From positions 84,513-148,512 of the forward strand of contig CALSUH010000014.1 of NCBI GenBank assembly GCA_943789485.1: a stretch of DNA of 64,000 nucleotides, read 5' to 3'. The stretch's first letter is position 1, and the number at the start of each line of letters is the position of its first letter. The translations under genes were made by a program, and so were the position numbers. The notes beneath the pieces were generated by a model, which had not been told where the DNA came from, did no database searches, and worked only from the letters and a program-made list of their open reading frames with translations. Of this stretch, positions 25,805-35,349 are shown in pieces. Origin of the DNA: an uncultured Pseudomonadales bacterium. GTDB taxonomy: Bacteria; Pseudomonadota; Gammaproteobacteria; Pseudomonadales; Pseudohongiellaceae.

Positions 25805-27283
25805 CTAGATATTAAGACCTGGTGACTGCTGGTTAGGAAGCTCGACTTCACGGCTGGCCATACTCGCAATTGGATAGGCGCTATAGTCGGCTGCGTAAAA
25901 TGCTCCTGGGCGGAAATTGCCACTGGCTCCAACACCTCCAAATGGAGCCGCGCCACTCGCTCCAGTGATAGGTCGATTCCAATTCACAATACCGGCTCGG
26001 GTTCTCTGGTAAAAATTATCCCAATCGTTCTCATCATCGCTCAGTAAACCAGCAGAAAGACCGTAGCGGGTATTGTTAGCAACGGCTATCGCTTCATCCA
26101 GACTGTCAACCCAAATCACTTGTAGCAGCGGACCGAAACATTCTTCGTCATCAGTTTCTTCAATATCAGTTACATCGATAATGCCTGGTTGAATAAATGG
26201 TTTGGTCGGGTCCAGTCGAAGCGGAGACAAGACTTCACTGCCACCTTGGCTGATCCTTCTTGCAGCTACTTGCATTACGTTTTCTGCTGCTGCATTGCTG
26301 ACGACCGGGCCAATAAAACAATCATCGGAAACACCCACCTTGATATTTTTAGTGGCAGCCTTTAACAAGGACAAGATATTTTCGTTTTCGGCACTTCTGA
26401 GCAAAATTAATCGGCGCGCACACGTGCAGCGTTGGCCAGCGGAGATAAATGCCGATTGGATAATGTTATACACCGCGGCTTTAGCATTTTTAACTTTCGT
26501 AACCACTAAAGGATTGTTGCCACCCATTTCTAAGGCGAGCATTTTCTCGGTTTTTCCACCAAACTGTTTATGAATCGCTGCTCCGGTTTTTGAGCTACCA
26601 GTAAAAAGTACGCCATCGATAGCCTCATTGGCGGTAAGTAATTCACCGGTATTGCGCCCCCCTTGAAGCAGATTTAACACGCCAGGCGGCAGGCCCGCTT
26701 CGATCCAGCACTTAATCATCAACTCACCTACCAAAGGCGTGAGTTCAGAAGGTTTAAAAACAAGAGTATTCCCGGCAAGCAACGCCGGGATAATGTGACC
26801 GTTGGGTAGGTGGGCGGGAAAATTGTAAGGACCCAGTACAGCAAACACACCAATCGCGCGATGGTTCAGAGAAATGCGTATGCCTGCGTTATCGGAGAAT
26901 TCACTACCGGTACGTTGTTTATAGGCTTTTTCCGAGATAGCGGCCTTGCCTATCATAGCAGCCACTTCGGTTTTACTTTCCCAGTGGGGCTTGCCGGTTT
27001 CTAGATGAATAGTTTTAGCTAGCTTTTCCTGATGTGCTTTTACGGCGTCGATAAAAACGGCTATGTATTCGCTGCGTTGTTGATAGCTAAGACGGCTCCA
27101 GCTTGGGAATGCAGTCGTAGCTGCAGCTACTGCCTCATTGACCTGTGCTTGCTCCGCACTATTGCCTTGCCATAACGCTGCGCCGGTCGCTGGGTTTTCG
27201 GAGACAAAAGAATCCCCCTTCGAAGTTAGCCATTGGCCGTCAATATAGTGTCTTTGTTCTAGCTTTGCTGCGATGTCGTTCAT
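25805..27283 (-). CDS. astD: N-succinylglutamate 5-semialdehyde dehydrogenase
   Basis: A 492-residue NAD(P)-dependent aldehyde dehydrogenase that oxidises succinylglutamate semialdehyde to succinylglutamate. The general base is E252 (LEMGGNNP) and the catalytic cysteine C286 (SAGQRCTC); the NAD-binding FTGSSKTG motif is at about 227-234. The wording LEMGGNNPLVV and GQRCTCARRL is specific to AstD within the ALDH superfamily. It lies between astA (89 bases upstream) and astB (43 bases downstream) in the ast operon. Confidence 0.96.
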   Translation of the reverse strand: MNDIAAKLEQRHYIDGQWLTSKGDSFVSENPATGAALWQGNSAEQAQVNEAVAAATTAFPSWSRLSYQQRSEYIAVFIDAVKAHQEKLAKTIHLETGKPHWESKTEVAAMIGKAAISEKAYKQRTGSEFSDNAGIRISLNHRAIGVFAVLGPYNFPAHLPNGHIIPALLAGNTLVFKPSELTPLVGELMIKCWIEAGLPPGVLNLLQGGRNTGELLTANEAIDGVLFTGSSKTGAAIHKQFGGKTEKMLALEMGGNNPLVVTKVKNAKAAVYNIIQSAFISAGQRCTCARRLILLRSAENENILSLLKAATKNIKVGVSDDCFIGPVVSNAAAENVMQVAARRISQGGSEVLSPLRLDPTKPFIQPGIIDVTDIEETDDEECFGPLLQVIWVDSLDEAIAVANNTRYGLSAGLLSDDENDWDNFYQRTRAGIVNWNRPITGASGAAPFGGVGASGNFRPGAFYAADYSAYPIASMASREVELPNQQSPGLNI

Positions 27284-27372
27284 TTAACTGCTCACTTGGC
27301 GTATAGCTATGACTTTGACTTGCTTGAGATTTATTAATCTAATGTCTGAGGGCCCGGGTGCTGAATGGCACT

Positions 27373-28404
27373 TTAGTGGCGCATCTGCAACATCTGTATT
27401 TTTGAACCAACATCTACATGCAGCATTTTTGCATCTTGAGCCGAAATAGCTATTTCATCTTCTATAGGGTTTTCGATGCGTGACGTAATAAGCCGATACT
27501 CTGAAAGATTACGGTTGCTAACTATGCATAGGGGTGATTCGCAGTTGTCGCTGACAGAGTCTGTAATCGATTTAATACGGGCTGTGCTTGTATTTTGTAT
27601 AGAGCGGATTTCGCCGCGATCGCATTCAACAATTGGCCCGGCGTCAAAGATATCGACGGCGCCATTATAGCTAAAGCCTTCTTTTTCTAACAAGTGTTGC
27701 GCTGCAGCTGCGTCTCGGTGCGCTCGTCCTATAACTTCGATAGCCTCTTGAGGCAGTAATTCCAAATACACAGGAAAGCGCGGCATTAAGTCGGATATAA
27801 ACTGTGAGCCATTCACAGAGCTAATAAAATCAGCTTTGTGAAACGGCAACTTGAAAAATTTTTGCCCTAGATGATTCCAAAATGGAGATTCCTCGTTCTC
27901 GTCTAACCAGCCTCTAATTTCTGCGAACACTACATCGTCAAAACGTTCTGGGAAATCATTCATAAACACAAAGCGACAACGAGATAGAAATTGTCCTGCA
28001 CCGTTACGGCGATACTCGGGCATCAAGAATAGGGAAGTTAGTTCTGTAGCTCCGGTATAGTCATTAACAAGGTTTAACAAATTGCTGCTGCGCTTAATGT
28101 TAATGTCAGGAGATGTTTTGACTTCTTTCGACATTTTGTAGTTATAAAATGATCGTGTATTGCCCACTCCCGAAATAATCCCTGCAGTACCAACTATTGC
28201 ATTATTGGCCGGGTCCTCTAGCACTAAAAGGTAAACAGATTCTTGCTCTTCCTGGGGCTGTCTTGAGATGCTATCGCTAACCAGTTGTAATTTCTTTTCC
28301 CAGGTTTGTGTATCGCAAGGCATTGAGGTCATGCCAGGTGGGAGCATTGCAGATAGTTCTAACAGGGCTTCGAGGTCGCTGGGTTTTGCAGTTCGTATGA
28401 TCAT
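27373..28404 (-). CDS. astA: Arginine N-succinyltransferase
   Basis: A 343-residue GNAT-fold enzyme that succinylates arginine with succinyl-CoA, the first committed step of the AST route. Characteristic stretches: MIIRTAKPSDLEALLELS at the start, TSLFLMPEYRRNGAGQFLSRCRFVFM (CoA-binding segment), GWLDENEESPFWNHLGQKFF, and VSSVNG/ADFISS segments typical of AstA. Its ATG overlaps the stop of the upstream M20 hydrolase gene by four bases (ATGA). A single AstA is present, unlike the AruF/AruG pair of Pseudomonas. Confidence 0.96.
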   Translation of the reverse strand: MIIRTAKPSDLEALLELSAMLPPGMTSMPCDTQTWEKKLQLVSDSISRQPQEEQESVYLLVLEDPANNAIVGTAGIISGVGNTRSFYNYKMSKEVKTSPDINIKRSSNLLNLVNDYTGATELTSLFLMPEYRRNGAGQFLSRCRFVFMNDFPERFDDVVFAEIRGWLDENEESPFWNHLGQKFFKLPFHKADFISSVNGSQFISDLMPRFPVYLELLPQEAIEVIGRAHRDAAAAQHLLEKEGFSYNGAVDIFDAGPIVECDRGEIRSIQNTSTARIKSITDSVSDNCESPLCIVSNRNLSEYRLITSRIENPIEDEIAISAQDAKMLHVDVGSKIQMLQMRH

Positions 28405-29636
28405 GAGGCTTTTTCCGCATTACTCAGTTCGATTAGCTGATCACCGTGGCTGGCAATTTTCTTGAGTAGTTTGTAGCTCAACTTGGCGCGCTGGGTGAGG
28501 CTATCGATCAACATGTATTCTTGATCGGTGTGAATGTTTGCTCCACACACTCCCAAGGTGTCTACATTAGGCAGTCCTGCGGCTGCTAGGTTGTTGCCAT
28601 CGCAGCAGCCACCGGTATCACGAAACCGTACTGCAGTATTCAATGAGTCACCACATTCTCGAGTCCAGTCCATTAGTAACTGTGTGCCTGGGGAAATAGT
28701 TTTCGGTGGGCGTGTAAACCCCCCGCTTAAGGTGAACCGAACGTCATCCCTGGCATTCTGTGCCGCAACAATGGCACCCAGTTTATGTTGGATATCCCGT
28801 AGTTGTTGAGGTTCTGGGCATCGAACATTAAATTGACAGACCGCAAGATCAGGCACCACATTCACTGCTGTGCCGCCGGTAATACGCGCGACATTAACGG
28901 TAATATCTTGCTCTAGATTGCTAAGCGCAGCTATCTGGTTGATAAACTCACTTAGCGCGACAATTGCATTTCGGCCCTTATTAAATTCTCTGCCGGCGTG
29001 GGCAGACTTCCCGTGAGCTACCAAGGTGAAGTTGCCAGAGCCTTTGCGCGCCCCAGCTAATGTACCATCGGCCAAGGCGGGTTCGTAGATCATACCGACG
29101 TGAGACTTAGTTGCAGCGTTCTCAAGCACGGATGAGGATCCCAGTGAGCCGGTTTCTTCATCAGAACTCAGTACAACCTTCCAGCCAATCGCATCGTTGC
29201 CAGGGCTAGATTCGAAAGCCTCTAGCGCGGTTAACATGACCAAAATCCCGCCCTTCATATCAGCCACTCCAGGGCCCTTCAATAGGCGGTCGTCGATTTT
29301 CTCAGGGCTTTGGAAGCTGTGTTCCTTAGGAAAAACAGTGTCCATATGTCCGCATAGCAAGACCTGAAATGGGGCTGTTTTGCGTTTGCTAAAACTAATG
29401 ATCTTGCCATAGTGTTGGTCAGCAGTAATGCCTAAGTGATCAGTTCGCTCAACGCTTAGGGAATCATCAATCTCGATCTTATCTGCCAGAGGCGAAAATA
29501 ATGAATGCAGAGCGTTCTGAGTATCATGCAATCCTGATAAATTACCTGTTCCAGAATTTATTGCTGACAATTGCATCAATGTATCCAGCAAGGGTTCCTT
29601 GCGGGAATCAATCCATTCTAGGCGCTCAGTACTCAT
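28401..29636 (-). CDS. M20-family metallohydrolase inside the ast operon, candidate succinylglutamate desuccinylase analogue
   Basis: A 411-residue zinc hydrolase of the M20 (ArgE/DapE/CPG2) family. Metal and catalytic residues are all visible: H97 and D99 (CGHMDT), D126 (GVADMKGG), E160 and E161 (SSDEETGS), E185 (YEPA) and H369 (NIHTDQEY). A dimerisation lid domain lies at about 195-310. No AstE, an M14-type desuccinylase, occurs in this cluster. The M20 protein sits between astC and astA, 3 bases from astC and overlapping astA by four bases. I infer that it removes succinate from N-succinylglutamate to complete the pathway. M20 enzymes commonly hydrolyse N-acyl amino acids, so this is chemically plausible. 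A dipeptidase or CPG2-like role is the alternative. Confidence 0.85.
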   Translation of the reverse strand: MSTERLEWIDSRKEPLLDTLMQLSAINSGTGNLSGLHDTQNALHSLFSPLADKIEIDDSLSVERTDHLGITADQHYGKIISFSKRKTAPFQVLLCGHMDTVFPKEHSFQSPEKIDDRLLKGPGVADMKGGILVMLTALEAFESSPGNDAIGWKVVLSSDEETGSLGSSSVLENAATKSHVGMIYEPALADGTLAGARKGSGNFTLVAHGKSAHAGREFNKGRNAIVALSEFINQIAALSNLEQDITVNVARITGGTAVNVVPDLAVCQFNVRCPEPQQLRDIQHKLGAIVAAQNARDDVRFTLSGGFTRPPKTISPGTQLLMDWTRECGDSLNTAVRFRDTGGCCDGNNLAAAGLPNVDTLGVCGANIHTDQEYMLIDSLTQRAKLSYKLLKKIASHGDQLIELSNAEKAS

Positions 29637-29639
29637 CTG

Positions 29640-30869
29640 TTATGTGACCTCAGTATTTTGTAGAACAGTTTCAATGAGAGTTAATGCTCGCTCAAGTTCT
29701 GCCTGACTAACATTCAAAGGAGGTAACAGGCGGATCATATTGTCACCGGATTTTCCTACCAACAGACCGTGTTCTCTTAATTCCAGCAACAACTTTGTAT
29801 TCTCTCCCACGCACTTCACGCCGAGCATAAGACCAAGACCATGAACGGAGGAAATTGATTGCGGATATTTTATGGTCAGAGCTTCCAGTTCCTTGACGAG
29901 AAAACTGGCCTTGCTGTTAACATCTTTGAGTAAGCTTGGTTCTAAAACGAGATCGAGCACGGCATCTGCTACCGCCATAGCTAGCGGATTTCCACCGAAG
30001 GTGCTTCCATGACTGCCAAATTGCATGCTGGAAGAAACCGCTTCGTTTGCGAGGCAAGCGCCAACAGGAAACCCACCCCCTAGACCTTTGGCTATAGCCA
30101 TAACATCAGGTTCTATTGCGTAATGCTCGTGGGCGAATAATGTGCCGCTTCGACCTACTCCACATTGCACTTCGTCGAACATCAGCAGTAAGTCATGTTC
30201 GTCACATAGTTCTCGCAATGATTTCAAAAATTCTTGGGAGGCAGGTCGTATACCGCCCTCACCTTGCACTGGCTCGATAATTATTCCAGCAGTACTTTCG
30301 CTGATGCAGTTTTTAACAGACGCAATATCTCCCCACTTTGCTTGATCGAATCCGTAGTCACCGTGAACAAAGTTTTTCATATGTGCTGGATTTCCGGCAG
30401 CGGCTAGTGATGCCATCGTGCGGCCATGGAAGCTAGCTTCAAAACCGATTATGCGATAGCGCTCCGGATGGTTATTGGCTGCCTGATAAGCACGTAGTGA
30501 CTTTAGTCCCGCTTCCACGGCTTCGGTGCCGGAATTGGCGAAATAGACCCCGTCTGCGAAACTCGACTCGACAAGCCGTTGTGCTAAACGCTCTGCCGCA
30601 GGAATTCTGAAGACATTAGAAGTATGCCAAAGTTTTGTCGCTTGCTCATTTAGGGCTTTCACCAGATGGGGATGCGCATGACCAAAACTGGTAACTGCTA
30701 TGCCGGACAGAAAATCCAAATAAGCCGTGCCATCTTCGCTAAATAATTCACTCCCGACGCCGTGCGTGAAAACAAGCTCTGTTGGTGGTTTGTAATTGGG
30801 CCATAGAGCGGCTCTAGGATTACTCTCTATTTCTGTGCTGGGGGCTGTGTATGTAGCTTGGGGGATCAT
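29640..30869 (-). CDS. astC: Succinylornithine transaminase (AstC/ArgD-type)
   Basis: A 409-residue class III aminotransferase with PLP. The Schiff-base lysine is K261 (VMAIAKGLGGGFPVG), and the cofactor-binding segments FANSGTEAVEAGLK and FDEVQCGVGRSG are intact. Within the operon its role is to convert N2-succinylornithine and 2-oxoglutarate to succinylglutamate semialdehyde and glutamate. AstC and the arginine-biosynthetic ArgD are very similar and can be bifunctional, so the gene context decides the name. It is the first gene of the operon; a GGAG site lies 8 bases before the ATG. The operon runs divergently from an Lrp/AsnC-type regulator. Confidence 0.92.
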   Translation of the reverse strand: MIPQATYTAPSTEIESNPRAALWPNYKPPTELVFTHGVGSELFSEDGTAYLDFLSGIAVTSFGHAHPHLVKALNEQATKLWHTSNVFRIPAAERLAQRLVESSFADGVYFANSGTEAVEAGLKSLRAYQAANNHPERYRIIGFEASFHGRTMASLAAAGNPAHMKNFVHGDYGFDQAKWGDIASVKNCISESTAGIIIEPVQGEGGIRPASQEFLKSLRELCDEHDLLLMFDEVQCGVGRSGTLFAHEHYAIEPDVMAIAKGLGGGFPVGACLANEAVSSSMQFGSHGSTFGGNPLAMAVADAVLDLVLEPSLLKDVNSKASFLVKELEALTIKYPQSISSVHGLGLMLGVKCVGENTKLLLELREHGLLVGKSGDNMIRLLPPLNVSQAELERALTLIETVLQNTEVT

Positions 30870-31011
30870 GGCTGTCTCCGGCGAATATAATTTAACGTTA
30901 TGCTACCTAGTGTTCTTCCGAATGAGGTTTCTATGTTTTTAACTCTGATAAATATGATGTTTTTAAAAGATGGTTTTCCGCAGATAATTCGGTATAAAAT
31001 CAGAAAATAAG

Positions 31012-31037
31012 TGCGGTAAGGCGTAATTCATGCCGCA
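31012..31037. promoter_or_regulatory. Short dyad between astC and the Lrp-type regulator gene
   Basis: TGCGG at 31012-31016 and CCGCA at 31033-31037 form an inverted repeat with 21-base centre spacing, just downstream of a TATAAA-like element (30993-30998) and 33 bases before the regulator ATG. It could be an operator for autoregulation and for control of the ast operon. This is a weak call from symmetry and position only. Confidence 0.25.
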
Positions 31038-31069
31038 ATACCACTAAAAACACATAGAAATCATTGCCT

Positions 31070-31555
31070 ATGGACGATTTTAAGCTCGATAAGACAGATT
31101 TGAAAGTACTTCAAACCTTGCAGGATCAAGGCCGTATAACCAATCAGGATTTGGCGAATCTGATACACCTTTCCCCCAGTTCCTGCCTGCAACGGGTTCG
31201 GCGCTTGGAGAAAGCTGGTGTGATTGCGTGGTACGCAGCCAATCTGGAATTAGGCTTAATAGCCAGGCACATTATGTGTATTGCTACGGTGTCCTTGAGA
31301 AACCATACCCAGGAAGAATTTGAACAATACGAAGAATTGATCGCGAAAATTCCGGAAGTGGTGGAATGTTTTACTGTAAGCGGTGAGTCGGATTTTTTCG
31401 TACGTGTGATTTGCCCCGATATGAAACGTTATCTGGAAATTAACGGCGAGCTGCTAAGCGCTAACTCTTCCCGAGTCAATATTAATACTTTTGTGGTAAT
31501 GAAAGAAAATAAGCGCTTTCGTGGCGTGAATCTTAAAACCTTAGTCGAAGGCTAG
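31070..31555 (+). CDS. Lrp/AsnC-family transcriptional regulator
   Basis: A 161-residue DNA-binding regulator of normal family length. An N-terminal helix-turn-helix (DLKVLQTLQDQGRITNQDLANLIHLSPSSCLQRVRRLEKAGVI) is followed by a RAM ligand-binding domain (about 65-145) with the GESDFFVRVIC motif. I use the ATG at 31070 rather than the in-frame TTG six bases upstream; neither has a strong ribosome site. It is divergent from the ast operon, so the likely role is arginine- or amino-acid-responsive control of arginine catabolism. Whether it activates or represses cannot be told. Confidence 0.93.
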   Translation: MDDFKLDKTDLKVLQTLQDQGRITNQDLANLIHLSPSSCLQRVRRLEKAGVIAWYAANLELGLIARHIMCIATVSLRNHTQEEFEQYEELIAKIPEVVECFTVSGESDFFVRVICPDMKRYLEINGELLSANSSRVNINTFVVMKENKRFRGVNLKTLVEG

Positions 31556-31736
31556 ACAACCCTTCTACAATTTGGAAAAGGCACACAGGGTTTTCCTGGG
31601 GTTGATAGTAGGCAAGTATAAATCCGGACTATTAAGCGGCTTCTAAACCCTTTTATACCTTGCTAAGGCATCGAATAATTTAATGCTCGTTGAACAACAA
31701 TGCGGAAAATAGTTACGCTAGTTCAAAGCACCAAAT

Positions 31737-34700
31737 CTACTGTATTTTTACTCGCACCGCGTCTAAAGGTTCTGTCCACCAACCGGTTTCAAAGTCATTG
31801 CTGTGTGGCCAAATTTCGTCAAGCGTGTCTGCATTGAAAACTTTGCCATTCTGAACTATTTTATCAATGGATTCAGTTCGTCTAATGTCTTCAAGAGGGT
31901 TCTCATTGAGTATGACTAAGTCAGCCAACTTGCCCACCTCAAGTGAGCCCAAATCATCCGGTGCGCCTAGTATATGAGCCCCATCAATAGTTGCTGCTCT
32001 GAGAATTTCAATCGGACTCATTCCGCCCATAGCATAAGCCCACATCTCCCAATGGTAGCCTAGCCCTTGTAGTTCGCCATGACCCCCTACACCAAGCAAG
32101 CCACCAGCACGTTGAATTTTTGCAGCCGCTTCTGCACCTTTGTCAATTGTAAATTCATTATCTCTAATCCAGCCAGGACGTCTTTGAGTTAATTCATCTA
32201 GTCTGTTGCTGGGATAAAAACGTCGAAGTTTTGGATTGTCATGAATTTCTTCGCGAGTAAAAAAATATTCCGTCATAGATGTCGTATTGTATTGGACGAT
32301 CAGAGTAGGGGTGTATGCAGTTTTAGTTTGCGCAAAAAGTTGAACAACGTCATCAAATAGCGGCACATCGGGAAGGCTGTGTTCATTTCCATGCATGCCA
32401 TCAATGGCATGTGTTAAGTCAAGTTTTTGATCACCACCACCTTCGGTGGTTGGGAGTAAGCCCAGATCTTGAGAAGCCTTCACCATCCATTGGCGCTGTT
32501 CGCGATTGCCTACCATGTAGGACTTAATGTTATTGGTGTTGTAGTGGTCTCGATAGCGGCGCAGATAGCTGTGCACTGCATCGTAGCTTTGAAAATCATT
32601 TAGGCCAAAAATGCCCGGCCCTGTCATGAAAGGTCGCTGACCGATAGTTACGCCAGTTTCCTGCAAGTCTCTATAGGCAAAATAGTCATGGTAAGCGGTT
32701 TGCACGTCCAGTCCGCTGGTAACGCCATAGGCTAGGTTTATCGCGACAGTCCAGTTGCTAGGCTCCAGTACATCACTTGTTCTAAATTCCCAGTGCGCGT
32801 GGGTGTCTATAAAACCAGGAATAATCCATTTGCCTGTTACATCGATTACATGAACGTCTTGGGGCAAGGTGAGCGAGCCTCGAGGACCGATCGCATTGAT
32901 GCGATTATTTTTAATGAGGATGTCAGTATTTTCTGAAACTTGTCCCATTTCCTCTAGGGAGTTTCCCGCCATAGTAATAACGTTAGCTCCACTTAGTAAT
33001 AAGTTCCCCTGGGGGGTTTCTCTGTCAACGGTGACTTTGAATGGCGTTAGAACTACGGCTTCATTTTCATCAAGTGGAGCAAAGGGTTCTGCGGCGTCCT
33101 CTTCAGGCACGGCAGTCTCTTCTGTGGAATTAGAATCATCAATAGCATCTCTGAATACAATACTTGCCAATGGCCGCTCGTAAAATGAAGAGCCTATCGC
33201 CCAGTTGACGCTGCTGCTGTCATCAGACCAGCCTATAAAATCGGCGCCGATATCAGTTAATCGTTTTGCGGGGAGACTAGGCTTTCTCACATCCACTTTT
33301 GGAACCGCCGCGCCAATCTTAGGAAGGCTGACTACCCATACTTGTTTGATTACATGGGCCAACACATATTGTCCATCGGGTGAAATTCGCAAATCTTCGG
33401 CACCGGGAGCTTCATCAGTAAAGTTTGTCCCAAGCGGAGCTGTGAGTTGAATATGATCCCTTCGGTCACCACCGTTTAAATTGATCGAAAAGAGCGTGCC
33501 TTCCTCAGCCATATAGAGCCTGTCAGACTCTGGGCCAAAATGAGGCTTTCGCGCATTACCGGCTGGCATGATTATTCGCTCATTACCGCCATCTTCATCT
33601 AGAGATATAAGTTCCAGTGGAACTCCGATACCAGTGAATTCACTAAAGTCTTGGTGACGCATCCATTCATTGCCTTTTAGGCCCCAAAGACGTTCGCCAT
33701 CTGGTTGCCATACGATGTCTGTATAGAATGCGGCATTTTCTGTTAGCTGCTGGGCTTGACCTCGGCCATTGGAGCGGATTTTCCAAATATGACCGCCGTC
33801 ATTAGCTGTCCAATTTACAAAAGCTATCCATCTGCCATCTGGCGAGTAAACAGGTTGAAACGCCCACATGTCCTCGGGAGTAATAGCAACCGGTTGTGGG
33901 TCTGATTTTTCTAGGGTGTAGAGCCTAGTAAGCACACTTGCCACGAGTCTCTCATTGTTTGGCGATAAATCAGGACTTTGCGCTAAGGTTGCCGTTAGAG
34001 GTCCGGTTGGAACGCGCCAGGTTTTTGTAAGATCAGGGCCAATATTTAGAGAAATATCGGCGGTAAATGGAATTTCAGTTCTTGCGCCGCTGGCAATATC
34101 TATACGCTGAAATTGGCCGCCTGTGGAGAGGATTACGAATTCACTATCTGCGGTAATTGCATAATCCGGCAACATGCCCCTGCTTGAAGGTCTGAAATTT
34201 TCTTGAGCATCGCGCTGAATCGGGTAGCTAAGCCAGCGATCTTCACCGCTTTCTAAATCTCTGACTCGCAGTCCTGTTTGAGTTTGATAGCGAGTGCCAT
34301 AGATAAGAAGCTTGCCATCGGGACTAATTTTGGGCCTCACCGCTCCGCCTTCGCCGCGGGTGACTTGTAAACGAGAACCGTCATTCAAATTTAATCTGAC
34401 TATTTGTGTTACAGGAAAGTCCTCTGTGGGAGCGTCCGGTGACCCCAGTTTTTCGGCAAAGTACACAGTGTTTCCGTCAGGGGAAAATGCGGCGCCGACA
34501 CCGGGTGGGTTTGAATTGTCGTCATCTGCTTGCGAAACAGTTGTACCACTGCCTCCGTCCACGTGGTATTGCTTTAATTCAATCTCTTTGCCTCGCTCGG
34601 TGACCATGACGTAGTTGCTATCAGTCGTCCAGGCTGGGCTTAGGATGCGGGTGTAAGTCTCATCGCTTAACCGAATAGGATTGCTGCCGTCGACATCTGC

Positions 34701-35045
34701 AATCCACAGATTATTCTTACCATTGCGATCGCTGATAAACGCTACTTTTTCCCCCGATGGTGATATCACAGGCTGACTGTCAAATGCCATTCCAGAAGTA
34801 ATGCGTTCAGCACGGCCGCCTGAAAGTGGCAACGAATAAATATCTCCCAGTAAATCGAAAATGAAATACTCATTTGAAGGATGCAAGGAAACAGAAACCC
34901 AAGAACCCTCATCAACAGTAAACTCAAGCAAATTTGAGGTCTCGACCAATGGTAGGTGTTCAGCTGCAGTTGAATAAGTAGTTAAAGCTAGAGAAAGAGT
35001 GGTAAGAAGGGGAATCGATGCACGAAAGATGGATGTATTGGTCAT
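31737..35045 (-). CDS. Exported TolB-like beta-propeller / amidohydrolase fusion
   Basis: A 1102-residue exported protein (signal peptide ending STAAE). The first 600 residues consist of TolB/WD40-like propeller repeats (for example SGEKVAFISDRNGKNNLWIADVDGSNPIRLS and SPDGRWIAFVNW). From about residue 680 an amidohydrolase domain follows: VIDVTGKWIIPGFIDTHAHWEF (HxH at 749-751), then GVGGHGELQGLGYHWEM and the C-terminal GSLEVGKLADLVILNENPLEDIR. Such fusions are common in marine and soil heterotrophs and are thought to be secreted or periplasmic peptidases or hydrolases, but substrates are rarely known. It is a single gene, divergent from the YjiH-family transporter gene. Confidence 0.9.
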   Translation of the reverse strand: MTNTSIFRASIPLLTTLSLALTTYSTAAEHLPLVETSNLLEFTVDEGSWVSVSLHPSNEYFIFDLLGDIYSLPLSGGRAERITSGMAFDSQPVISPSGEKVAFISDRNGKNNLWIADVDGSNPIRLSDETYTRILSPAWTTDSNYVMVTERGKEIELKQYHVDGGSGTTVSQADDDNSNPPGVGAAFSPDGNTVYFAEKLGSPDAPTEDFPVTQIVRLNLNDGSRLQVTRGEGGAVRPKISPDGKLLIYGTRYQTQTGLRVRDLESGEDRWLSYPIQRDAQENFRPSSRGMLPDYAITADSEFVILSTGGQFQRIDIASGARTEIPFTADISLNIGPDLTKTWRVPTGPLTATLAQSPDLSPNNERLVASVLTRLYTLEKSDPQPVAITPEDMWAFQPVYSPDGRWIAFVNWTANDGGHIWKIRSNGRGQAQQLTENAAFYTDIVWQPDGERLWGLKGNEWMRHQDFSEFTGIGVPLELISLDEDGGNERIIMPAGNARKPHFGPESDRLYMAEEGTLFSINLNGGDRRDHIQLTAPLGTNFTDEAPGAEDLRISPDGQYVLAHVIKQVWVVSLPKIGAAVPKVDVRKPSLPAKRLTDIGADFIGWSDDSSSVNWAIGSSFYERPLASIVFRDAIDDSNSTEETAVPEEDAAEPFAPLDENEAVVLTPFKVTVDRETPQGNLLLSGANVITMAGNSLEEMGQVSENTDILIKNNRINAIGPRGSLTLPQDVHVIDVTGKWIIPGFIDTHAHWEFRTSDVLEPSNWTVAINLAYGVTSGLDVQTAYHDYFAYRDLQETGVTIGQRPFMTGPGIFGLNDFQSYDAVHSYLRRYRDHYNTNNIKSYMVGNREQRQWMVKASQDLGLLPTTEGGGDQKLDLTHAIDGMHGNEHSLPDVPLFDDVVQLFAQTKTAYTPTLIVQYNTTSMTEYFFTREEIHDNPKLRRFYPSNRLDELTQRRPGWIRDNEFTIDKGAEAAAKIQRAGGLLGVGGHGELQGLGYHWEMWAYAMGGMSPIEILRAATIDGAHILGAPDDLGSLEVGKLADLVILNENPLEDIRRTESIDKIVQNGKVFNADTLDEIWPHSNDFETGWWTEPLDAVRVKIQ

Positions 35046-35349
35046 GGCTGATTAACTGCCTTTCAAAGTTGTAGGGTCAAATTTGCTTGCCGCTTTAGAA
35101 TTCACTTTCTGCCGTTAAGCTGATTCTCTATTTTTTGGAGCAATCACACCACTGATTTTTTAGTGGAATTTCCACACTGTTATGGACAACTTCGAGAATT
35201 CTCATGAATATCTTGGCTTAGGTAAGTGCATTTCCGATGCGAATGGAATGTAGAATGGGTAGTGACTGTGGCGAATTGGTAGTTTAGCCTGTATAAGGTC
35301 AGAATAACTTGAACCTATTCCATTTTCCAAGCTAGCCTGACTGAAACTC
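35046..35349. other. Divergent intergenic region
   Basis: About 300 bases with no supported gene. It must hold promoters for both the amidohydrolase fusion gene (minus) and the YjiH-family gene (plus). No repeat or clear operator was recognised. Confidence 0.5.
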
